DNA of 7,569 nucleotides from Prolixibacteraceae bacterium (lineage in GTDB: Bacteria; Bacteroidota; Bacteroidia; Bacteroidales; Prolixibacteraceae). Below, in pieces: positions 1-5,861 of the stretch (position 1 is the first letter of the stretch; the number at the start of each line of letters is the position of its first letter). The position numbers were made by a program, and so were the translations under genes. The notes under the pieces were generated by a model. That model searched no databases and was not told the origin of the DNA. It worked only from the letters and a program-made list of their open reading frames with translations. The stretch is from positions 1-7,569 of the forward strand of contig JACMKG010000437.1 in NCBI GenBank assembly GCA_014380255.1, written 5' to 3'.

Positions 1-948
1 AATATCAATGATGGGATATTTATCTGCAAAAATGGCCGGCTGGAGTACGTGAACAAAGCAATGAAACGCATCTTTGGATATTCTAAATTCAAGATGGAAG
101 GATTGATGCTTTCTCAATTAGCCTTGCCTGATTACCAGGAAGAGTTGAACCAGATACTCCATCTGAATTCCTCATACAACCAGCTTCTAAATATTGAAAT
201 AGAATGTTTAAAGAAAGATCATACCAATATTCATGTTGAAATTCTTTGCAGCTATGTGGCCAGGGAAAAGGTGATTTACGGAGTGGTCCATGATATCACC
301 GACAGAAAGCAAATCCAGAAAAATATTGTAAAAGCTATTATTCTCACTGAAGAAAAGGAAAGGGCTTATTTTTCAAAAGAGCTGCATGATGGCCTTGGGC
401 CTTTACTGTCGGCCATCAAGCTTTACCTCCAATGGTCGGAAAGGCCTAACAGCACTAACTCGCGCGTTGAAATTATTCACAAAGCGGAAGACATTCTGGA
501 AGAAGCGCTAACCACCGTTAAAGAGATATCGAACAAACTAAGCCCTCATCTGCTTAATTACTATGGGCTTACCTCTGCTATCCAAAGTTTTGTTGATAAA
601 GTGGAAGAGACAACCAGCATAAAGATTAACTTTGATAGTAATGTCAACATTCGATTGGGTAATGAGATTGAAGCTGCCTTTTATCGTGCCGTCATTGAAT
701 GTATCAACAATACGATGAAATATGCCAGGGCTCAGAACATAACCATTATTCTCAATTACTCAGGAGATCAGCTGCAATTGCATTACACAGATGATGGAAT
801 AGGTTTTAACCTGCAGGAAACGCTTTCTGTAAAAAAAGGATTGGGCTTGTATAACCTGCAAAACCGAATTCAGACCATAGGTGGAAGAATTAACATGTAC
901 AGCAGTCCAGGGAAAGGGGTAAACTACAACATTGTTGTAAAACTATAA
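1..948 (+). CDS. PAS-domain sensor histidine kinase (HisKA_3 type), 5' end missing
   Basis: The frame is open from base 1 (NINDGIFICKNGRLEYVNKA...), so the gene starts outside the window and 315 residues are visible. A GTG at 49 lies inside the PAS domain and is not the start. Residues 1 to about 105 are a PAS domain ending in the typical GVVHDITDRKQ. Next is a dimerisation/phosphoacceptor helix of the HisKA_3 class, with EEKERAYFSKELHDGLGPLL and the phosphorylatable His at codon 129 (bases 385-387). The HATPase domain follows: N box ECINNTMKYA (about 234-243), G1 box DDGIGF (264-269) and G2 box GLGLYNL (280-286). The kinase would autophosphorylate on His and pass phosphate to a NarL-type regulator, very probably the one encoded 56 bases downstream. 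No membrane segment is visible in this part; a sensor or further PAS domains may lie upstream. The signal is unknown. Confidence 0.95.
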   Translation, partial: NINDGIFICKNGRLEYVNKAMKRIFGYSKFKMEGLMLSQLALPDYQEELNQILHLNSSYNQLLNIEIECLKKDHTNIHVEILCSYVAREKVIYGVVHDITDRKQIQKNIVKAIILTEEKERAYFSKELHDGLGPLLSAIKLYLQWSERPNSTNSRVEIIHKAEDILEEALTTVKEISNKLSPHLLNYYGLTSAIQSFVDKVEETTSIKINFDSNVNIRLGNEIEAAFYRAVIECINNTMKYARAQNITIILNYSGDQLQLHYTDDGIGFNLQETLSVKKGLGLYNLQNRIQTIGGRINMYSSPGKGVNYNIVVKL

Positions 949-979
949 ATCAAATAACCTTATTATTCGTAAGAATACA

Positions 980-987
980 TAAATTTG
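980..987 (+). promoter_or_regulatory. Possible Bacteroidota -7 element before the first response regulator
   Basis: TAAATTTG is an exact match to the Bacteroidota -7 consensus TAnnTTTG and lies 17 bases before the chosen ATG at 1005. No convincing TTTG -33 element sits about 20 bases upstream, and the implied leader would be very short. The regulator may simply be cotranscribed with the kinase. This is a weak call. Confidence 0.25.
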
Positions 988-1004
988 ACTTTCATTTGAT
1001 CAGT

Positions 1005-1652
1005 ATGAAGAAACCGGAAATTATAATTGTTGATGACCATCTTATTTTCAGACAAGGATTAAAATCTCTTATCACAAGTGAGAATATCGCTTCAGTGATC
1101 GGGGAAGCCTCCAATGGTAAAGAATTCCTCCAGCTGCTTACAACCCTGAGACCTGATCTGGTATTGATGGATATCGACATGCCTCACATGAATGGAATGG
1201 AAGCCACGCAAAAAGCATTGGAACTGATTCCTGATTTAAAAATCATAGCATTCACCATGTTTGGCGACGAGGAATATTATTACAAAATGATAGATCTTGG
1301 GGTAAAGGGTTTCATTCTGAAATCAAGTGGTATCAATGAACTTGAAAAAGCTATCAAGGAAGTTATCATGGGAGAGAGCTATTTCTCCAATGAAGTACTG
1401 CGGAAGATAATCAGCAACCTGGGACGTAAGAATACCAGTAAAACCAATGAGAATGCCAGCCTTACCACCCGGGAACTGGAAGTGCTTCAACAAATATGCC
1501 TAGGTTTGAACAATGATGAAATTGCAAAAAAACTGTTCATTAGCCCGAAAACTATTAAAAGTCACCGGTCGAACCTACTGGAAAAAACAGGATGTAAAAA
1601 TACACCTGCCTTAATCCTTTTGGCTATAAAGAATAAATGGGTGGAGCTTTAA
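1005..1652 (+). CDS. NarL/FixJ-family response regulator
   Basis: This is a 215-residue two-domain regulator of usual family length. The receiver domain (1-125) has the acidic pair D10/D11, the phosphorylation site D56 in LVLMDIDMPHMNG, T84 in IAFTMF and K106 in GFILKSSG, so all catalytic positions are present. A linker leads to a LuxR-type helix-turn-helix (about 151-215) with LTTRELEVLQ at its start and the recognition helix around SPKTIKSHRSNLL (180-192). A TTG nine bases upstream (996) is in frame, but ATG 1005 gives the standard start MKKPEIIIVDD. The gene lies 56 bases after the kinase gene in the same direction and is its probable partner, a DNA-binding transcription factor activated by phosphorylation. 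Its targets are unknown; the paralogue and sigma-like gene downstream are reasonable candidates by position only. Confidence 0.96.
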   Translation: MKKPEIIIVDDHLIFRQGLKSLITSENIASVIGEASNGKEFLQLLTTLRPDLVLMDIDMPHMNGMEATQKALELIPDLKIIAFTMFGDEEYYYKMIDLGVKGFILKSSGINELEKAIKEVIMGESYFSNEVLRKIISNLGRKNTSKTNENASLTTRELEVLQQICLGLNNDEIAKKLFISPKTIKSHRSNLLEKTGCKNTPALILLAIKNKWVEL

Positions 1653-1654
1653 GA

Positions 1655-1691
1655 CAACCAGCTGCCGGGTGAAAATAACTGGCAGCCAGTT
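1655..1691 (+). terminator. Hairpin just after the first response regulator
   Basis: Beginning three bases after the stop codon, CTGCC (1662-1666) plus G1661 pair with GGCAG (1681-1685) plus C1686. After a two-base mismatch, AAC (1656-1658) pairs with GTT (1689-1691). The loop is about 14 bases. A short T-containing stretch (GGGATTGTTTT, 1701-1711) follows at some distance. It could end or stabilise the kinase-regulator transcript, but the T tract is not directly at the stem, so termination is uncertain. Confidence 0.35.
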
Positions 1692-1724
1692 AATGGTCTT
1701 GGGATTGTTTTGATCATGCTGATG

Positions 1725-1753
1725 AAAAAGCAACTTGTTTCAAAGAGCTTTTT
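1725..1753 (+). terminator. A-tract/T-tract hairpin terminator after the first response regulator
   Basis: AAAAAGC (1725-1731) is exactly complementary to GCTTTTT (1747-1753). An inner CTTG (1734-1737) can pair with the CAA.G of 1741-1745 around a TTT loop. An A5-GC...GC-T5 arrangement is the form of many small intrinsic terminators and works on either strand. It lies 73 bases after the stop of the first regulator, so the kinase and first regulator would form one transcript and the second regulator would need its own promoter. The GC content of the stem is low, so strength is uncertain. Confidence 0.45.
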
Positions 1754-1922
1754 ATACAAACTAAAAAATAAGACACTAAAAGCTAAAGCTCCGCGTACTC
1801 CTTTTGGCGGATACGACACCCACCTTTCTGCCTACACAAAATACTTATTTTATCCGTACCGCTTTCCTCTTTTAGTCTTTACCAGCCATTTATTAATCCT
1901 GTACTTTTATTAACTTAAAGTT

Positions 1923-1965
1923 CAATTCTTTATACCCCTTACATTTAGTCGGGTATAAAGAATTG
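1923..1965 (+). repeat. Perfect 15-bp inverted repeat in the leader of the second response regulator
   Basis: CAATTCTTTATACCC (1923-1937) is exactly complementary to GGGTATAAAGAATTG (1951-1965), with a 13-base loop. There is no T tract after the stem on either strand, so it does not look like a simple terminator. It lies 56 bases before ATG 2022. It could be a leader RNA hairpin, the 5' end of an sRNA, or a large dyad bound by a protein. The left flank overlaps AGTTCAATT (1919-1927), which is also exactly complementary to AATTGAACT (2010-2018) just before the start codon, so an alternative fold is possible. Confidence 0.75.
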
Positions 1966-2021
1966 TGAAGAAAAAACAATTGAAAGTAATAAGCTATTGT
2001 ATTCCCAAAAATTGAACTCTT

Positions 2022-2678
2022 ATGATTTCCAATTTACAAAAAAAACCCGACATTATTATTGTGGATGATAATCTAAACTTCCGGCAAGGTTTAGTATTCC
2101 TCATTACTGTTGATGATGTTGCCACAGTAATAGGAAAAGCATCTAACGAGAGAGAATTTATTGAGCTACTCTCAGATCTGAAGCCGGATGTGGTATTAAT
2201 GGATATCAACATGCTTCAGAATAACGGAATGGAAGCCACACAGCGGGCCTTGCAGTTAATGCCTGATTTAAAAATTATTGCATTCACAATGTTTGGTGAC
2301 GAGGAATACTATAACAAGATGTATAAGCTGGGGGTTAAAGGGTTTCTATTGAAATCAGCGGGTATTGTTGAACTTGAGAAAGCCATTGAGAAGGTGATGA
2401 ATGGCGAAAACTATGTATCAGATCAACTGCTTAGAAAGATCATCATCAATTATGCCCGCAATAACTCTGACAATTTTATTGAAAAAGCCGGACTTTCAGC
2501 CATCGAAACAGAAATCATGCAGCATGTTTGCCAGGGGTTATCGAATGAAGACATTGCTAACAAATTATCTGTTAGCATTCTGACCATTAAAAACCATAAA
2601 GCAAACCTGTTGAATAAGATAAGTTGCCAGTATACTTCCCATGAAGTCCTCAATGATTCAGGCTACATGTTAAACTGA
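2022..2678 (+). CDS. Diverged NarL/FixJ-family response regulator, paralogue of the preceding one
   Basis: This 218-residue protein is clearly a duplicate of the first regulator. By eye the receivers are about 70% identical, without gaps, including the uninterrupted block PDLKIIAFTMFGDEEYY. The catalytic set is intact: D15/D16, D61, T89 and K111. The proline that normally follows the phosphorylated Asp by four residues has become leucine (MDINMLQNNG; P60 in copy one, L65 here). The LuxR-type helix-turn-helix (about 156-202) has diverged more: the LTxRE motif reads LSAIE, and the last 16 residues (QYTSHEVLNDSGYMLN) bear no resemblance to copy one. Reading the other frames there does not restore the usual ending, so this is not a single simple frameshift. 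It probably accepts phosphate from the same kinase but may bind different DNA, bind weakly, or act as a phosphate sink. ATG 2022 is the clear start. Confidence 0.9.
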   Translation: MISNLQKKPDIIIVDDNLNFRQGLVFLITVDDVATVIGKASNEREFIELLSDLKPDVVLMDINMLQNNGMEATQRALQLMPDLKIIAFTMFGDEEYYNKMYKLGVKGFLLKSAGIVELEKAIEKVMNGENYVSDQLLRKIIINYARNNSDNFIEKAGLSAIETEIMQHVCQGLSNEDIANKLSVSILTIKNHKANLLNKISCQYTSHEVLNDSGYMLN

Positions 2679-2806
2679 AGAGGAGAAATAGGTTATCCGA
2701 ATATAATAAACCTTACTTCTTTACACCCGTATAAAAATTCTACACATGAAAGTCTGAAAGCTTTATTCGTATTGTTTTTATTTCAAATCAAATAAATCTA
2801 AATTCT

Positions 2807-3256
2807 ATGGAAAAATTCATTCATACAAACCAAATAGATTCTGAAGATAAATACATGCTGGAAGCTCAGGTAACAGCAAACATTCGTTTAGTAATCAACA
2901 TTGCAAAGCGATTTCAAAACAATGGCTTTTCTTTAATCGATCTGATTAGTAAAGGAAAATCGGGGCTTACCAGAGCTTTTAAAAGTTTTGATGAATCTAA
3001 AGGATATGACTTTATCGATTATGCAACCTGGCATATCAGGCAGTCAATTGTACGGTCTATCGCGGAGAATCAACCCAAAAGACCAACTCCATTGAATAAA
3101 ATTGGGTTACTAATGAAAACACAGAACTCGGTCTTAAAATCCGATCATTTCTTTTTACGAGAACCGGGAACCAGGGATATGGAAAGCATTAAAGAATTTC
3201 GCATGAAAGTGGCTCCGGAAGCCAAATTAGCCAATAACAGATACTCCGAAACTTAA
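2807..3256 (+). CDS. Truncated sigma-70-like protein containing only region 2
   Basis: The protein has 149 residues, against roughly 286 for a Bacteroidota RpoD-type sigma factor. Residues about 22-98 match sigma region 2: ANIRLVINIAKRFQNNG (2.1), FSLIDLISKGKSGLTRAFKSFD (2.2), and GYDFIDYATWHIRQSI (2.3-2.4). PTPLNKIG follows, corresponding to RLPLNKVG in RpoD. Region 1.2 is missing, region 3 is only faintly echoed (FFLREPGTRDMESIKEF), and region 4, which reads the -35/-33 element, is absent. In region 2.3-2.4 the conserved Trp pair is W75-H76, and the normally basic stretch after IAEQ reads NQPKRP. By family knowledge region 2 binds the RNA polymerase clamp and melts the -10 element. This protein might therefore bind core polymerase and interfere with or modify transcription, or be a decaying paralogue. 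No region 3/4 remnant is visible in the 290 bases downstream. ATG 2807 is the first start; no ribosome-binding site is evident. Confidence 0.85.
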   Translation: MEKFIHTNQIDSEDKYMLEAQVTANIRLVINIAKRFQNNGFSLIDLISKGKSGLTRAFKSFDESKGYDFIDYATWHIRQSIVRSIAENQPKRPTPLNKIGLLMKTQNSVLKSDHFFLREPGTRDMESIKEFRMKVAPEAKLANNRYSET

Positions 3257-3549
3257 TACATTCAAAAGCAGCGCCAAAAAGATTCTTACGATTTCGTAGC
3301 TTGCACAAACATGCCTGGGTATCGTGTTTTAATAAGCTCTTCGCTAGAAGGTCACTTGATTAATTGAATTCATAACCTCGGAATCCCATTAATGACATAA
3401 ATACTTGTGTGCAAAAAGCCAGGATTTATTCTATTTCGCCCATAAATTACAAAACATACAGAGAGCTCAATAGTAATATTTTGAATTAAAATCTTTATCT
3501 TTATATAGATAGGCCAAGCATTTACGAATTCTAATCAACAGCAACTACT
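3257..3549. other. Gene-free intergenic stretch
   Basis: No reading frame of useful length and no RNA gene were recognised on either strand. It contains a short dyad TACGATTTCGTA (near 3288). It also holds a 23-base minus-strand segment (3389 to 3367) resembling the 5' end of the methyltransferase gene at 5861. Its right end is very AT-rich. TTTG (3480-3483) followed 20 bases later by TATAGATA (3504-3511) is a possible but poor promoter for the small gene at 3550. Confidence 0.5.
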
Positions 3550-3669
3550 ATGAATAATTTCTTTCGAACTCTTATTGCAGGATACGGTGCCTCCAAATTA
3601 GGGGGAGGATGCCTGAGTACTATTGTCATATTTGTGGTACTATTCCTTTTACTAAAACAGTGCGGATAA
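3550..3669 (+). CDS. Small single-span membrane protein of unknown function (39 residues)
   Basis: A short frame from ATG 3550 to TAA 3667-3669 encodes 39 residues. It has an amphipathic N terminus (MNNFFRTLIA), a glycine-rich polar stretch (GYGASKLGGGC, 11-21), and one strongly hydrophobic segment (about 22-35, STIVIFVVLFLLL). It ends in a short hydrophilic tail, KQCG, with a second cysteine. The composition (glycine/cysteine linker then a clean transmembrane helix) is unlike random translation and supports a real gene. I cannot assign a family or function. It is convergent with fumC: only base 3670 separates the two stop codons, so the transcripts probably overlap. No ribosome-binding site is seen, which is usual here. 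The main alternative is that it is an unexpressed chance frame. Confidence 0.6.
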   Translation: MNNFFRTLIAGYGASKLGGGCLSTIVIFVVLFLLLKQCG

Positions 3670-3670
3670 A

Positions 3671-5059
3671 TTAACCGATCATCTTTGTTGGATCAACCCA
3701 TTCGGTAAATTGCTCATCGGTTACCAAGCCCAGTTCAATGGCTGCCTGGCGAAGGGTTTTGTTTTCCAGAAGGGCTTTTTTGGCAATTTTAGCTGCATTC
3801 TCATACCCGATGTGAGGATTAAGTGCTGTTACGAGCATCAATGAATTGGAAAGATGCTTGCTGATTTGATCGTAATTGGGTTCTATGCCTGCAACGCAAT
3901 TAACCGTAAATGATTGGCAGGCATCACCTATCAAACGGGCTGATTGTAACACATTAGCAGCAATCAAGGGCTTAAACACATTAAGCTCAAAATGACCGTT
4001 CGCCCCTCCTACCCCAACAGCCACATCATTTCCCATTACCTGGGCACAAACCATGGTCAGGGCTTCCACCTGTGTTGGATTCACCTTGCCGGGCATAATG
4101 GAAGAACCGGGTTCATTGTCAGGAATAAATATTTCGCCAATGCCGCTTCTGGGCCCTGAACTAAGCATGCGTATATCATTTCCAATTTTCATCAGCGATA
4201 CAGCCGCCCGTCTTAAGGCACCACTCAGTTCCACCATGGCATCGTTGGTTGCAAGGGCCTCAAACTTATTGGGTGCCGTTACAAAGGGCAGACCTGTGAA
4301 TTCGGCAATCTTAGCGGCTACGGCTTCAGCATAACCTTTGGGGGCATTCAATCCGGTGCCTACAGCAGTGCCTCCAAGGGCCAGTTCAGCAACCATCTGC
4401 AAAGCATTTTGAATAGCCCTTATGGAATTAACCAGTTGTTGGCTATATCCCGAGAATTCCTGTCCAAGGGTTAAAGGGGTCGCATCCATAAAATGAGTCC
4501 TTCCAATTTTAACAACTTGTTGGAAAGCCTGCGATTTTTCCAACAATGTATCTTTCAATACATGCAAACCCGGCAAGGTTGTCTGTGCAACCAATTTATA
4601 AGTTGCAATATGCATGGCTGTAGGAAACGTATCGTTGGAGGATTGCGATTTATTGACATCGTCATTGGGATGCAGCACTTTTTGTGCATCGGTAAGCAAA
4701 CCTCCGGTCAGAACGTGGGCACGATTGGCAATCACCTCATTCACATTCATATTGCTCTGTGTACCTGAACCAGTTTGCCAAATGACCAGTGGAAACTGAT
4801 CATCGAGTTTTCCTTCAATAATCTCATCACAAACAGCTGAGATCAAATCCCGTTTCTCAACCGAAAGGATACCCAGCTCCTGATTGGTATAAGCAGCAGC
4901 CTTCTTTAAATAGGCAAAGGCATAAATGATCTCCTTAGGCATGCTTGCTTCACTGCCAATCCGGAAGTTATTTCGTGAACGTTCGGTCTGGGCTCCCCAC
5001 AGTTTATCAGCGGGAACCTTTACTTCCCCCATCGTGTCGTGTTCAATTCTGTAGTCCAT
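3671..5059 (-). CDS. fumC: Class II fumarate hydratase (fumarase C)
   Basis: This enzyme interconverts fumarate and (S)-malate in the TCA cycle. It is the oxygen-stable, iron-free, cytosolic homotetrameric class. The 462 residues align by eye over the full length with E. coli FumC (467). Landmarks are [14 protein letters not shown] (15-28), [12 protein letters not shown] (94-105), [14 protein letters not shown] (130-143), the catalytic His H189 in [13 protein letters not shown], and the superfamily signature [10 protein letters not shown] (318-327), with the catalytic serine loop, K325 and N327. The frame is open 21 codons further upstream, but that part covers the end of the previous gene; ATG 5059 gives the usual N terminus and leaves a 10-base spacer. 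It is the last gene of a minus-strand operon behind two methyltransferases and a flavin hydroxylase. No clear terminator follows, and its end abuts the small convergent gene. Confidence 0.98.
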   Translation of the reverse strand: MDYRIEHDTMGEVKVPADKLWGAQTERSRNNFRIGSEASMPKEIIYAFAYLKKAAAYTNQELGILSVEKRDLISAVCDEIIEGKLDDQFPLVIWQTGSGTQSNMNVNEVIANRAHVLTGGLLTDAQKVLHPNDDVNKSQSSNDTFPTAMHIATYKLVAQTTLPGLHVLKDTLLEKSQAFQQVVKIGRTHFMDATPLTLGQEFSGYSQQLVNSIRAIQNALQMVAELALGGTAVGTGLNAPKGYAEAVAAKIAEFTGLPFVTAPNKFEALATNDAMVELSGALRRAAVSLMKIGNDIRMLSSGPRSGIGEIFIPDNEPGSSIMPGKVNPTQVEALTMVCAQVMGNDVAVGVGGANGHFELNVFKPLIAANVLQSARLIGDACQSFTVNCVAGIEPNYDQISKHLSNSLMLVTALNPHIGYENAAKIAKKALLENKTLRQAAIELGLVTDEQFTEWVDPTKMIG

Positions 5060-5069
5060 ACGAATAGTA

Positions 5070-5861
5070 TTATTGGTTTTTATTAACCGGATATCCCACC
5101 AAATAGGCGATACCCATTCCATATTTATTCTTTACCATTCCTGAATTCCAGGTATAACTATAAGCTATATCAGCCTCCATGGCCATTTTCAACATTTCTT
5201 TCGGCTTGTAAAGCCTAAGCACTGAAACGATGCCATCCCATACCGTGCATAGAGGGATAACCGGTATGACGTAGGTGAACAGTAACCGTGAAACACGAAA
5301 TGGCCTGATTAACGGGGTACACAAGAAAATTAGGATAGGATGCAGCACCAGAATGGCCAGGATCATCCACCCATTTCTGTTGCCACCATCAAAGATTCCT
5401 ATGGCCCTTTGGCTCTCGATAGCATTTTTTATGACTGCTGTTGCCTTTCCTGGATCGAAATGATGAAACCCTGAAAACAAGGTTCTGAATCCAAGCAATT
5501 CACAAGGTACCGAGGTGGCATCTACAGGCCTTGCAACATAAGAAATAGCCCCGTTGGTGTTTTGGGAAAGATGTTTGTAAATTAAGGTACTTGGAAACAA
5601 GTCCGTAAGGGTGATCTTAACATCCATTCGAAGGGTGTGTTTCAGATTGTCATAGACTCCTTCCATGGCTCCACCGCTTCCTGAGCATAAATCAAGAATC
5701 TGGTAGTTGTTCGTCTTTATAAGCGCCTCTCTTAAAATGGGTAATACGGGTTGGTATAATTTAAAAGTATGAAATAAAAACCGAAGGTAATCGGTCATGT
5801 AGTTCCTGATAACATCAGGGAACCACGATTGATCTTCAAATTCAAATCCACGGAATCTCAT
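5070..5861 (-). CDS. Class I SAM-dependent methyltransferase with hydrophobic C-terminal half
   Basis: The protein has 263 residues. Its Rossmann-type SAM site is shown by motif [11 protein letters not shown] (55-64), an acidic residue at the end of strand 2 (TLTDLFP, D87), VDATSVPCE (113-121) and the post-motif strand [13 protein letters not shown] (128-140). After the IGIFDGGNR strand (155-162), two hydrophobic segments (about 165-184 and 193-208, rich in I/L/V/P) suggest membrane association, which would suit a lipophilic substrate. The N terminus [17 protein letters not shown] precedes the SAM domain and probably caps it. Its start codon overlaps the stop of the hydroxylase gene in an ATGA arrangement, implying translational coupling, and fumC follows after 10 bases. 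The substrate cannot be read from the sequence; O- or C-methylation of a hydroxylated aromatic or quinone made with the neighbouring hydroxylase is inference. Confidence 0.85.
   Translation of the reverse strand: MRFRGFEFEDQSWFPDVIRNYMTDYLRFLFHTFKLYQPVLPILREALIKTNNYQILDLCSGSGGAMEGVYDNLKHTLRMDVKITLTDLFPSTLIYKHLSQNTNGAISYVARPVDATSVPCELLGFRTLFSGFHHFDPGKATAVIKNAIESQRAIGIFDGGNRNGWMILAILVLHPILIFLCTPLIRPFRVSRLLFTYVIPVIPLCTVWDGIVSVLRLYKPKEMLKMAMEADIAYSYTWNSGMVKNKYGMGIAYLVGYPVNKNQ

Larger units (their letters stand above)
1653..2021. other. Gene-free spacer between the two response regulators
   Basis: These 369 bases hold two terminator-like hairpins near the left end and a perfect 15-bp inverted repeat (1923-1965) near the right end. 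I see no convincing gene. A 65-codon reading frame between 1716 and 1913 has no family resemblance and its start region is occupied by the A/T-tract terminator hairpin. TACTTTTA at 1902-1909 differs in one base from the Bacteroidota -7 consensus and could promote the second regulator, but no -33 element is evident. Confidence 0.6.

Noticed and set aside
1710..1913. A 67-codon + strand frame between the two response regulators (TTG 1710, ATGs at 1716 and 1722)
   Set aside because: It has no recognisable family features, and its first codons form an A5-GC...GC-T5 terminator hairpin (1725-1753), which explains the sequence better. The hydrophobic end may reflect T-rich composition.
992..2653. 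Minus-strand frames of 62-72 codons opposite the two response regulators
   Set aside because: They are mirror frames of the paralogous regulator genes. The resemblance of two of them to each other follows from the duplication and is not evidence of coding.
2630..2678. A frameshift at the end of the second response regulator
   Set aside because: I read the other two frames from about base 2635. Neither restores the C-terminal helix seen in copy one, so a single frameshift does not explain the odd ending.
3257..3549. A broken-off region 3/4 of the sigma factor downstream of its stop codon
   Set aside because: No frame shows the helix-turn-helix or other region 4 motifs, so the missing half is not simply frameshifted nearby.
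4053..4799. Several + strand frames of 61-93 codons opposite fumC
   Set aside because: They are antisense shadows of a strongly conserved fumC coding sequence and show no family resemblance.
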